Source: Calycina herbarum (lineage: Eukaryota; Ascomycota; Leotiomycetes; Helotiales; Pezizellaceae). Taken from it: DNA of 64,000 nucleotides. This document shows positions 11,838 to 22,166 of this stretch, in pieces. The DNA is taken from contig LLEY01000066.1 of assembly GCA_001414485.1 (NCBI GenBank), forward strand, positions 248,001 to 312,000, given 5' to 3'. Position 1 is the first letter of the stretch. Every line of letters starts with the position of its first letter. The notes beneath the pieces are model-generated. The model made no database searches. It was not told the DNA's origin and saw nothing but the letters and a program-made list of their open reading frames with translations. The position numbers and the translations under genes are program-made.

Positions 11838-13300
11838 CTAAATCTTAATCCCCTCAAGAATAGGTTTCGCCTCCTCACTCTTCCACCAACCACCCTCCCC
11901 CCCAGGGAAAGAGAACTTCTCCATACTAGCAGCCTTCATCTCAACACTATACCCAGGATCGGTGGGTGTTTGGTAGTACCCATCCTTGATAATAGAAGGA
12001 TGCTCAAAATGTTCATGCAAATGATCCACATACTCCAACACACTCAGCTTCCCACTTACAACCACATAATCAATGGTACTAAGATGTTGGGTGTATTCGG
12101 GCAGTCCCACTCCTCCACTGTGAGGAACGATAGGGACGTTGTATTTCTTTGCCATTAGGAGGACGGCCAGGACTTCGTTGACGCCGCCCATGCGACAGGC
12201 GTCGATTTGGCAGACGTCGATGGCGCCGCTGGCGAGGAGTTGTTTGAAGATTACTCTGTTTTGACACATTTCTCCGGTTGCGACGCCGATTCCGTGGGGC
12301 TTAAGGGCTTCGCGGATGGCTTTGTGGCCGAGGATGTCGTCGGGGGAGGTGGGCTCTTCGATGAACCAGGGCTTGAACTCTTTGAGGTGGCCCATGTATT
12401 CGATTGCCTCTGGGACTGACCAGACCTGGAAGTATTTATTAGCCTTTACCAAAAGAGTGAAAGGAGGGGGATATGTACCTGGTTAGCATCGACCATCAAG
12501 ATGTTTCCCTTGTCGTAGCCAATGACTTCTCGTGCGATAGTCAATCGCTTTTTATCCGCTTCAACAGATGTCCCAACCTTCAACTTGAAATGTCTATATC
12601 CCTTCGCCAAAGTCTCCTCAAGCAACCCCTTCATCTTATCCTCCCCATACCCAAGCCAACCCGCAGAGGTGGTGTAAGCAGGAACAGCCTTACTATTCAA
12701 CGCATCCTGGATCCTCTTCTCCTTACCACCCTCTTCAGCCTTGAGCATAGCAATAGCCTCCTCAGGAGTAATCGAGTCAGTGATATATCTGAAATCAATA
12801 CATCTCACGAACTCCTCAGGAGACATATCTGCAACAATCCTCCAAACTGGTTTATTCAGTGTCTTAGCCCAGAGATCCCAGATGGCGTTTACCACTGCTC
12901 CGAGTGCTAAGTGTATAACTCCCTTTTCAGGACCGATCCAACGCAGTTGTGAGTCGGAGACTAGGTAACGCCATGTTTGGCCCCAGTTGGCGACGAGGGA
13001 GGAGAGGGTCCGGCCTTTGATTCGGTCTGCTACGTTATCGATTGCCTTGCAGACTATGTCGTTTCCGCGGCCGATTGTGAAGGTCTGTAGTATTGTATGT
13101 TAGAGGGGATGTGTGAAGTGCGGGGGAAGTTGGGGAGTGCGTACCATGCCATGGCCAGAGAACTCGGAATCGGTTTTTAGGATGCAGTAGGCGGCAGAGT
13201 AGTCTCCTGCTGCGTTCATGGCATCGGAACCTGTTTTGTCAAGAGAGGTTGGAAATCGCACATCGCGAGTATCCCATCCTGTAATGGTGACTTCAGCCAT
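11838..13300 (-). CDS. lgd1: L-galactonate dehydratase (enolase superfamily)
   Basis: Second enzyme of the fungal D-galacturonate pathway: it converts L-galactonate to 2-keto-3-deoxy-L-galactonate in the cytosol. Exons are 13300-13145, 13084-12479 and 12425-11838, giving 449 aa, essentially the length of characterised LGD1/GaaB proteins. Introns are 60 and 53 nt with donors GTACGC and GTACAT and CAG acceptors. The N-terminal region (DVRFPTSLDKTGSDAMN, GRGND) and LRWIGPEKG block match the family. Enolase-superfamily catalytic and metal residues are visible: KLK (K219, K221), VDANQ (D251), IEEP (E277), ATGE (E306) and PHSGG (H356). All key residues are present, so it should be active. Two GARE-like promoter boxes lie 230-300 bp upstream. 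The other pathway genes are not in this window. Confidence 0.95.
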
Positions 13301-13529
13301 TTTGACGTTATACTTTCAGAGGGTTGAAGTTGTTGGTGGGATTGAAAAGTAGAAAAGATAAGAAAAGTTTGAGTAAAGAAATAAAGCTCAAGAAGAGAAG
13401 TTTTAAACTTTACAAGAGAAATAAACAGGAAGGAGACTTGGCATATATATACTTCTTCATGTCCTCTTCGGGAAGTATTCCCCCATGTTTGCCATCTAAT
13501 GGGACCTTAGAGAAGAATGGCAGGGCACC

Positions 13530-13536
13530 TTGGAGG
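13530..13536 (-). promoter_or_regulatory. GARE-like box (CCTCCAA)
   Basis: Read in the direction of lgd1, this is CCTCCAA, matching the CCNCCAA galacturonate-responsive element described for fungal pectin-sugar genes. It lies about 230 bp upstream of the lgd1 start codon. The match is short, so chance occurrence is possible. Confidence 0.5.
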
Positions 13537-13591
13537 GGGAGGGGCAATTTGCAGCCATTTGATTGATGGAGAATTGCTAGCGGACACCAAT

Positions 13592-13599
13592 ATTGGGGG
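13592..13599 (-). promoter_or_regulatory. GARE-like box (CCCCCAAT)
   Basis: Read towards lgd1 this is CCCCCAAT, a full match to CCNCCAAT, about 292 bp upstream of the start codon and 56 bp from the second box. It is embedded in an inverted CCAATATTGG sequence. Confidence 0.55.
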
Positions 13600-14180
13600 T
13601 CATTCCCTGTGAGGTTCGAGGCTCAAGACGCTGGAGACGCAATGCTTGAAGTACTCATTTAAATGCGGTGTTTCGTAAGTGCGGGAAGAAGTGAGAATGA
13701 AGAGCTGGATAGGGTCAGAAACCCTGTCTGGAGTTGGAGGTTTGTGTGGAAGTGAAGGAAGGATTTCACAGTGGTGGAGAAAAGTTGGTTGTGGTGATGA
13801 GGCCTAGAATTGGTGAGTTCGGTGGCCTTGTGCCGAAGCACCGGTATGCAAAAGCGGCACCCGTGAAAATGATGCGCTGAGTTTTCTTCACGTCTCGAGT
13901 CCGTGTCTTCATTCACAGCACAAACAATTGTTCGAGAGCTGAACTACCTACCTTGGCGCGCGATTGACCACCGCGTTCTGTAAGGTTAGAAGGTCAATCA
14001 CTAACAATGGTAAGCAATACTTTCTTCTGCTTTCTCCCCCGCTATGATGAATATCCTCACGGGTTCTGCAATTCGGATGGCTTCGGCCAATGTCGAACTC
14101 TTCATACATTACAACATTTTCTGAGCACAATTTCAATTCCTCCATCTATGATACATCGTCTCAATGACACTGCTAACATC

Positions 14181-15277
14181 TCAGCCCTCCATCAAAGCAG
14201 CTCCAGGTCCACCATAACGACCTCCCACAACTTCGAATCCCTTCAGAATCTCATCGATAGCAGCAAGATCGCTGGCACTCAATTGAACATCCTTCGATTT
14301 CGCGTTCTCCACAATACGAGGCCCGGAGACAGCTCCGGGAATGGGGATGATCTCTGGGTTACCATCTTTCTTGGATTGATGTTGGACCCAGGAGATAGCA
14401 AGTTGGGCAGGAGTAACTCCCTTTGCCTTGGCGATTTCCTCAATCTTGACGACGAGCTCCAAGTTCTTTGGGAAGGTCTCGGGTTGGAAACGAGGAAGCA
14501 TACGGCGGAAATCTCCTTCTGGGATATCCTCAAGCTTTTTAATCTGTCCCGAAAGAATCCCACGTCCGATCGGTGAGTATCTATTCCAGTTAGTTTTGTG
14601 GCAATGATGCGATCGCAGGAGTGTACATACGCAACAACAGGAATTCCATGCTCCGCACAAGCCTTCGCAACACCATTGGAGAAGATATCCAAACTCCAAA
14701 GCGAAACCTCCACCTCAACCGCCACAATCTTCGTAACCTTCACAGCCCTCTGCACCGTAGCAGCAGAGACCTCACTCAGAGCCACACCCCCAATCTTACC
14801 CGCCTTAACATACTCATCCAAAGCACCAAGTGTAACCTCAACAGGGACTTTCTTATCCACCCTCGCAGCCTCGAAAATATCAATGCTCTTCGTGCCCTCC
14901 AAAATAGCGAGCGAGTCATCGACGGATTTCTTGATAGCATCGGGTGAGCCGTCGGGGTGTAAATTCGGTCCTAAACCACCTTTGATGGACAAGATTACCT
15001 TTGAGGCATCTTCGGGGTAACGCGTGAAGTATTCTTTTACTATGTGGAGCGAGTTGTAGGTGGGTACTCCATAGATGATGCCGCCGTTCCAGAAGTTGCA
15101 GCCGGAGTCGAGGGCGACTTTGAGAGCTTTGATTGAGTCCTCGAGGGGTTGGGCATTTATTCTCCATGAGAGGCCTGGGTGCTTGTTAGAAATATGAAGT
15201 TGGATTGAATATAGAAGTTACTTACCCATCATGCCGTAGCCGATAGGGCCAATTTCCTTTCCTAGAAGTTGAGGCAT
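14181..15277 (-). CDS. Aldo-keto reductase, pyridoxal reductase-like (AKR8 type)
   Basis: Three exons (15277-15226, 15174-14631, 14580-14181) join to 331 aa. Introns are 51 and 50 nt with donors GTAAGT and GTATGT. The protein starts MPQLLGKEIGPIGYGMMGLS, the usual beginning of pyridoxal-reductase-type AKRs. Catalytic positions are readable: D40 (DSGCNFWNGG), Y52 (IIYG) and K82 (SIKGG). The usual tetrad histidine position reads EAARVD, so His is replaced by Ala or shifted, as I recall for this subgroup. SPIGRGIL and the C-terminal GP.IVEN phosphate-binding block are present. The likely reaction is NADPH-dependent reduction of an aldehyde such as pyridoxal; the substrate is inferred. It lies on the same strand upstream of lgd1, but the 880-bp spacer argues against co-transcription. 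Confidence 0.85.
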
Positions 15278-16493
15278 TTTGAAGTTTTTGGTTTGGTGTT
15301 GTGTGGCAATGGCGGGGATATATATGATGATTGAGGTGCGGGGTTGATTTGTGATGATGTCCTCTACAAATAGAGGATTCCTCTCTACCCTTTATAATAA
15401 TTCTTCATAGATCCGGAGAACCTCTATCCACTTGAGGCTCCACGCGGTCTTTACTATTACCAAATGGAGATTATTTTCCCTTAGTTCCACCGGCTCTCAA
15501 AGGAGTTGGAAGTCTACTGTTGGTTGGAGATAAGGCCTGTAAAATCCGCGTACTGGCGGTGCCGTTCAGGGCTTTTCAGGCACGTCATACAAGGCTAGAG
15601 GAGTATGCTGTCAGCATGTTGTGTAACCTCTAGTGGGGTAAATAACCAATGGGTTTTGGGGTGTTACCTAAATTACTTGTCGAGCTTGTGCAGAGAGCTT
15701 GTGTAGGTGGAGGAGGTGGAAATGTTACCTCGATTACCTGAGCGGAAGGAGTGGTGGTTTGGTACCCACGGCTCCCACTTTTATCCCAGGCTTAAGTGGT
15801 TGTTCCATTTCTATCTCAACCAAAGACAATGAATCGGAACATGGTCATATTCAGATGTGATTCCTTGAAAATCGCACTCGCTACTTGAACGGTTGAACTT
15901 TACAGAGAAGCATGCGAATGGTATACTTCTTCGAGACTGACTTGCAAAGTTCGTGGAGTGGTTGGGCTTTTGTTTGTCCATAAGGTTACTTGAGGGGTTG
16001 GCGAGTAGATTGCGAGTAGATCGTGTGTAGATTGAGAAGAGAGTCGGGGTGTTGTTTGACCGCCGTGAGTTTTGAGAGCGTCAATGTTGAAAAGATCACG
16101 ACTGTTGTTTTATTTATCTGCATTTCTTTTTGGTTTTTACTTCATTTTTAATGTTTTGAGTTCAGAAGTACTTCAAAGAGCCAAAATGGGGCGTTGTGCG
16201 CTATGGAACAGGCCAAGTTGGCTTCCTTATTTCTTGTTGCGAGGTCAAGGAAGTGGTATTGGCATTCAATATTATGGGGTGGAGAATAAGTGTATATTGC
16301 TACAAGGAGGGAGCTATTCTTTGTGCTGCCAGAAGTATAAATACCCCAAGAGTGACTCATAATTAGGTATGGTCACAAGAAGAGTGAATATCTAATACAA
16401 CAACATTTCTTCTATTTCTTCTAAAGGACCTCTCTTCTATATCAACTCCAGTGCAACCCACAACATTCCATTCTACAAAAAGAAGACTCTATC
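15278..16493. other. Intergenic, no gene recognised
   Basis: No coding region is supported. A plus-strand frame at about 16072-16362 encodes a hydrophobic start followed by unremarkable sequence, and an overlapping minus-strand frame exists. Neither resembles a family I know. Confidence 0.4.
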
Positions 16494-17489
16494 TCATAAA
16501 AACTGTATACTCGATCCCCCAATACTCTCCGCGAAACCACCTCCAAAAACACCCGCAGGCGTCTGGAAACCACCCCGACTCTCACCACCCAAAATCCGCC
16601 TCGCAGCCTCAACAGAAGCCAAAGCTGTAAAGGTGTACCCATTCACGGTATGAAGCACTGCTTTCTTCACACTCCCATCTTCAGCCGTCGCAACAACAGA
16701 AACCTGATATGGATTCCCTTCTCTCTCCTCAGCAGTCGGACCATCTGGCAGCTCAGCCAAAGCTCCTGTTGGAAACCCCCCAGAGGCGTGGACGAATGTC
16801 TTGATATTTGGGACTCCCGTTGATTTCCAGAGGGTGATGAGATCTGGTAAGGTGACAGGGAAAGAATCCACAGGTCCTTTTCCGTCATCGAAATCGAATG
16901 GGACGAGGTCGCTGGAATCCAGTTTTACCAGTTCACCACCAGAACGGTGAAGGGTGTCGGTGATGTTTTCCGAAGCACTGATTGCTGACCCCCTTGACAT
17001 TGGTCCGGAGACTGTAATAGCGATATCAATCCCCTTCGTCTTCTTCCCCTCCCCAGTTTGCAAAGAAACCACACGCTCAGCTACAGAGCCGAACATAGCA
17101 ACACTCCCCCCAGCCCCAGGCATAAGCATAACTCCCTCCCTCCTCGCTTGCTCATCCTTTTTCTCCGCTATTTGATAGCTATCCAGCTCTGCAGCTACAT
17201 CGAGGTAGTGTACTTTATTTCTTATACACGCATCGATCAAGGGTTCTGCGGTGCGGAAAAATGGACCGGAACAGTTTAGGAGGACTTTTGTGGTTTTTAG
17301 GGCTGAGTCTAGAAGGTGGGTGTCTGAGATTTCGAAGACGAGGTAGGGGACGGAGAGCTTGGAGGCGAGGGATGAGAGTTTGAGGGGGTTTCGTCCTGCT
17401 ATTGTGAAGTTTAGACCGAGTTTCTTTGCTTGGATGGTGGTTTGGTGGCCTGTGTAGCCTGTTGCTCCGTAGATTATTAGGTCTGTCAT
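16494..17489 (-). CDS. Saccharopine dehydrogenase-like NAD(P)-binding protein
   Basis: A single-exon gene of 331 aa. The N-terminus MTDLIIYGATGYTGHQ contains the Rossmann GATGYTG dinucleotide-binding turn (residues 8-14), followed by a second strand ending FTIAGRN that selects NADP(H). LLNCSGPFF and VHYLDVAAEL are the conserved internal blocks of the saccharopine dehydrogenase / trans-acting enoyl reductase group. It is clearly shorter than true saccharopine reductases and lacks their C-terminal extension, so it is probably one of the many fungal paralogs of unknown substrate rather than a lysine biosynthesis enzyme. The start ATG at 17489 gives the glycine motif in the correct distance from the N-terminus. 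Confidence 0.85.
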   Translation of the reverse strand: MTDLIIYGATGYTGHQTTIQAKKLGLNFTIAGRNPLKLSSLASKLSVPYLVFEISDTHLLDSALKTTKVLLNCSGPFFRTAEPLIDACIRNKVHYLDVAAELDSYQIAEKKDEQARREGVMLMPGAGGSVAMFGSVAERVVSLQTGEGKKTKGIDIAITVSGPMSRGSAISASENITDTLHRSGGELVKLDSSDLVPFDFDDGKGPVDSFPVTLPDLITLWKSTGVPNIKTFVHASGGFPTGALAELPDGPTAEEREGNPYQVSVVATAEDGSVKKAVLHTVNGYTFTALASVEAARRILGGESRGGFQTPAGVFGGGFAESIGGSSIQFL

Positions 17490-18618
17490 GGTGGTTGGTT
17501 TGTTGTAGGTTGAAAGCGAAGTGGAGGATGAAGTAAGTTCGAACTTGTAAATGAGTAGGATTGAGAATAATTAGGTGATACAGAGGTTTTTATATATGAT
17601 TCCTACTTGGAAGCTAACAAGTACGAAATTGAAATCCCATTTTCGTTGCTGAGTAACTTGGAGTTGAAGATGTGAAAAGTGCAATCGCTGAACCCGGAAT
17701 TCCGAGATTATCGGCGTTAATATTAGGAAATTGAGTACAGTTTTAGAAACACGTAAGTACAGTAGTTAAGTAGATTAATTCTCGCCGTCTTAACGCTTGT
17801 AGTTGTAGTCGTTAAGTGAGTAAATGTAGTCAAGTGTTGGCCTGCTACATAGGTTTAATTGTCGCTTAAAATGAGAGGAAGTGTTGACAAACCTCGTTTT
17901 TGTCACTCAACAATAACGCCTCTCTACATAACATGCAAACGAGTTCTTAGCGTACAGTAAGGATGCTAGGTGGCGCTTTGGTTCTTTACTTTAATATTGC
18001 TTCTTGTTATTTGTGAAGCCATGCAAGAAATGTGGCTTGCACTGTGGCTGGTACAGTCTATATCCGATTTTTGTCACTCACCAGTGAACAATTAATTGCA
18101 ATACAAGCAGCGGTCGAAAATACTTACATCTTGGATAAATATATGGACCCAGTTGGTTTCTTCTATTTCATCGTGATGATTTGAATAGAATGAGTAGAAT
18201 GAGTAGAATGAGTCGGGGTGTCATTTGGTGGGCACGGGCCGTGGCTTCCTCCCGGTCATTCCTTCCTCTTTCAAATGGATGTCATGAGAAAACCACACTA
18301 CCTGGTTTTACTTCAAGTGGGCTTTAAAGTCAATCTGAGGAGGAGAAAACAGAATATGTTCCTCAAGGTAAGAGTAATGCATAACCGTAGATTGAGAGAG
18401 CGAGTAATCCGGGCATCTTCCCAACCCAACCTCCTGTTATGTCACCGACGAGAAAGACAACCACTAGGAGGACTGAAAGCAACCCCTGAAGTCACCAAAG
18501 TTACACACCCAGTTGTCAATGTTACACTAAACCGTCTACCCCGCCCATCCAGTTTACCCCACTCTCGTACCCGGCAGCTTCCACTTTGAGGAGCATCATC
18601 ATTCAAGACTCCAACAAA
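17490..18618. other. Divergent intergenic region
   Basis: This region separates two divergently transcribed genes, the saccharopine-dehydrogenase-like gene (minus) and the aldehyde dehydrogenase gene (plus). No gene is supported. The frame at 18218-18589 is basic, low in motif content and lies in the 5' leader of the aldehyde dehydrogenase gene. A short GAATGAGTA triplication sits near 18186-18210. Confidence 0.5.
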
Positions 18619-20362
18619 ATGGCATCCAAACTCCCCTTTGAGGTATTTTTAAATCCGTGTGTCAACCGGGTACTCAAACTAATAGATTTCAGCTGAAAAA
18701 CAAGTCCCTCTTCAAGGACAAATCGTACGTCAATGGCGAATGGGTGGAGGCCAAATCCGGGAAGAGGTTCGATGTCGTAGGTCCGTTATCACCGCCCCAG
18801 CCATTCTCACCTCTTGCTCACCAAAAATAGATCCAGGAACAGGAAAAGTTTGGGCTTCGGCTCCAGACAACAACGCAGATGATGTTGATTTGGCTGCCAA
18901 TGCTGCTCATGAAGCATTTCAAAGTTATCGAAAAGTCAACCCGAGAACTCGTGCTCAATGGCTTCTAAAGTGGGATGCGTTGATTCGAGAAAATGCTGAT
19001 GATATTGCGAACATCGTCACTTACGAGACTGGAAAACCATTAGCTGAGTCTCATGGCGAACTTGCGTATGCTTTGGGATTTACTTGGTGGTTTGCCGGAG
19101 AAGCGGAGAGAGTCACGGGGACGATTCAAACTCCTTCTGCTCCAGGACGAAGAGTATTTACTGTAAAGCAACCTATTGGTGTGGCTGCTGCTTTGGTCCC
19201 TTGGAACTTCCCGATTGCCATGATTTTGAGAAAGGCTGGTGCTGCGTTGGCGGCTGGTTGCACGTTGATTGTGAAACCTTCACCAGAGACACCACTGTCG
19301 GTTTTGGCGTTGGCGAATCTTGCTGCTGAAGCTGGATTTCCCAAGGGGACTTTCAGTGTATTGACGACCAGTTTGGAGAACACGCCACCTTTGAGTGAGG
19401 CACTTTGTCGACATCCTCATGTCAAGAAGGTTTCCTTTACTGGATCTGTGAGTGTGGTTCCGATTCAAAATGATATTTGCTAACCTTATTCCAGACTAGA
19501 GTTGGCAAGTTGGTGGCAAAGATTTGCTCCGATGGTCTGAAGAAAGTAACTCTTGAGTTGGGAGGAAACTGCCCTTTTTTGATTTTCGACGATGCGGACC
19601 TTAATCAAGCTGCAGATGGTAATTTTCTCTCTTTTTCTCCTTGACTTATAACTTACATTTCCTTAGCACTTATGGCCTTGAAATGGCGCCACGCTGGCCA
19701 GGCTTGTATCACGGCAAATCGAGTCTACGTTCAAAGTGGTGTTTACGATAAATTCGCCAAACTTTTCAAAGAGAAGACTTCGCAATTGGTCATCGGCCAT
19801 GGATCGGAAAAGAGCACGACAATCGGACCAGTTACTACACCACAAAGTCTTGATAAAGCACTCAACCAAGTCGAAGATGCTAAGAAACATGGTGGCCAGG
19901 TCATTCTCGGTGGAAACAAGGTGACTGACAAGGGTGGATACTTCTTTGAGCCAACAATTATTCTTGGAGCGAGGAAGGAAATGTTGATTACGCAAGAGGA
20001 GACCTTCGGTCCAGTCTTGGCCCTGTATTCTTTTGATAGCGAAGATGAGGCTGTCGAGGCTGCTAACAACACAAGTGTAAGTCGTTGGATCTCCCAAACA
20101 CATGGTTTATAGTTCTAATTGTCATATCTAGATGGGACTCGCTTCATACTTCTTCACGAAAAACGTCGACCGAACCTGGAGATTGTTAGAGAACCTTGAA
20201 GCTGGTATGATCGGTATGAATACGGGTAATTCGTCCGCCGCAGAATCTCCTTTCGGTGGTATCAAAGAATCTGGGTATGGAAAAGAATCAGGCAAGGATG
20301 TTGCCATCAATGAGTATCTGATCACGAAAACTGGAACTTTGACACTGGATGGTCATTTCTAG
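18619..20362 (+). CDS. Succinate-semialdehyde dehydrogenase [NAD(P)+]
   Basis: The last step of the GABA shunt, oxidising succinic semialdehyde to succinate (yeast Uga2 type). Six exons: 18619-18642, 18693-18780, 18831-19447, 19495-19618, 19667-20076 and 20132-20362. All five introns are 47-55 nt with GT-AG ends. The product is 497 aa, the usual length. Motifs seen are SYVNGEW near the N-terminus, PWNFP (oxyanion/cofactor region), FTGS, the general base in LELGGN (E264), and the nucleophile in [11 protein letters not shown] (C298). [18 protein letters not shown] and EYL at the C-terminus are typical. The first exon encodes only eight residues (MASKLPFE), so the start rests on that small exon, which fits in frame. 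All catalytic residues are intact. Confidence 0.93.
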
Positions 20363-20885
20363 TAGACAACATGAGGAGCGAAAAATGAAATTCAGCTATG
20401 GCGAGGAAAGGGATTCACCACAGAGGCTTCTGTAACCGTACATAATCACCTTCGTTCATTTATGGAATGCTTTTCATCAGCTTTTTATGAATTTTTCACT
20501 TTTAAGTAGTTCAGTACTTCAGGATTCTCTAGAACTACACTCACATTCAAAGGGAATCCTCTGCATTCGGAACAGCCCGCAAATCAATCCCATGTCAACT
20601 GCATCGGCTTTTATCCTCGGGAGGGGAAGAAGTTCATCATTGGAAATTAGAAGAGGGGAACTTGTATACAGCTTTACCGTATTGAGAAGTTCTCTCCTTT
20701 CAATTGATTTTCAATCAACTCCTTTGATACGTGCGTAACAACGATCGCACCAACCACGCTAGCATCCTGCTTTAGTAAACCACTAGCAAGTCTACCGAGG
20801 CTCAATCCAACCCACCCTCCACCAACCCTATAAGTTTCCAACCCCTCACCTTCCACAACTCTTCAAACTTCCAAAGCACAACACA
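20363..20885. other. Short intergenic region
   Basis: This region joins the 3' flank of the aldehyde dehydrogenase gene to the promoter of the SDR gene. I see no further gene. Confidence 0.5.
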
Positions 20886-22166
20886 ATGCCGCCACCACCA
20901 AAGCAAAGGCTCTCCCTGATTAGAATCCTCACTTTGCCACTTCGTCTCTCTCTTACCAACCCTCTCGTCACTGGATCGCTTCTAGCAGCAATTCTATACG
21001 CACCTGCTCGACTTCGGACCCTGCTCCCTTCATCTCTCCACCAATATGTTTTCTCCCCTTCCTTCGTTCGAATCCTCAAAGCATATCTGGGCTTCCAAGT
21101 TTTAAAGCGCATCAGTGAATCTGCAAGTGAATTGGCGCTTAACAATTGGTCACTTCGCGGCGATGGGGGTTTCGGTAGAGAAAAGGAATTGATCTTGATT
21201 ACGGGGGGAAGTAGTGGCATTGGAGAGGCGAGTGCGAGGGGATTTGGGGCGAAGGGAATTGAAGTTGTGGTTTTGGATTTGCAGCCTCCTGAGATTGAAT
21301 TTCGTAAGTTTTTCCCTCACTTTTCTACGAACTCTTTCACCTTTCCAAAAAGAAAAAAATCACACTGACTCGATGATACCAGCATCCAACATCCACTTCT
21401 ACAGCGCCGACGTATCATCCACCGAAGACGTAGCCCTCGCAGCAGCCGACATCCGTTCCCAACATGGTAACCCCACGGTCCTGATCAACAATGCAGGTAT
21501 CGCATCTTCCGAATCAATTCTCACTGAGCCGATTGAGAGAACGAGGAAGATGTTTGAGGTTAATGTCCTTTCGCATTTTATATGCGTCAAGGAGTTTCTG
21601 CCAGCTATGGTTGAGAAGGATCATGGACATGTTGTTTCGATAGCCAGTACATCGAGTTTCATTGCTCCTTCTGGGGTGGGTTCCTCCAAAACATGGCAGT
21701 GGGGTTATGATAAGGAGAGAGGAATGCTGATTTATGTGTATTGCGTAGCTCGTTGATTACTCTTGCACCAAGGCTGCGGCTATGGCTTTTCATGAGGGCT
21801 TGACTTCTGAACTCAAGTTGCGATATAAAGCTCCCAATGTCAGAACCAGGTATGTGTCATTTTTTCGAGCCATTCATTGTATGTCGAAAGGAACCTAACT
21901 AATAATTGAATAGCATCATCCATCCTGCCTGGGTCCGTACACCACTTACGAAGCCCCTATACACACGCCCTGAATGGAAGTTCCCAATGCTCGAAGCTGA
22001 CCACCTCTCGGAGCTCATCGTTGGACAAGTTATGTCTGGCCGAAGTGGATTGTTAATTGCACCTCGCTCCATGGACTTCTTGAGAACGCTGCGTGGAATG
22101 CCAGTCTGGTATCAGATGTTCATTCGGGGACAAGCTGGCGATTTGCTGGCTAAAAATGGCAAGTGA
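20886..22166 (+). CDS. Membrane-associated short-chain dehydrogenase/reductase
   Basis: Four exons (20886-21303, 21383-21675, 21749-21849, 21914-22166) join to 354 aa. Introns are 79, 73 and 64 nt; donors are GTAAGT, GTGGGT and GTATGT. A hydrophobic N-terminal region of about 70 residues (including LVTGSLLAAILYAP) should anchor it in a membrane, probably ER or lipid droplet. The SDR domain follows: cofactor turn TGGSSGIG (about 106-113), NNAG, the serine strand VSIASTSSF, and the catalytic Y241-x3-K245 in YSCTK. HPAWVRTPL follows the active site. The layout resembles the retinol dehydrogenase 10 / 17-beta-HSD11-like group of fungal SDRs. The substrate is unknown. Confidence 0.88.

Larger units (their letters stand above)
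13301..14180. other. lgd1 promoter region and spacer to the AKR gene
   Basis: This 880-bp spacer contains the lgd1 5' region, with a TATATATA stretch near 13444-13451 and the two GARE-like boxes. The remainder is the 3' flank of the aldo-keto reductase gene. Frames at 13659-13916 and 13948-14145 show no recognisable product. Confidence 0.6.

Noticed and set aside
13300..14181. lgd1 and the aldo-keto reductase as a co-regulated pair of the galacturonate pathway
   Set aside because: The reductase is of the pyridoxal-reductase type rather than the GAR/GaaA type, and the spacer is 880 bp with both genes on one strand.
16072..16362. Hydrophobic plus-strand frame as a small membrane protein
   Set aside because: It begins with a non-ATG codon in the upstream part, and a similar-length frame exists on the opposite strand; no family resemblance.
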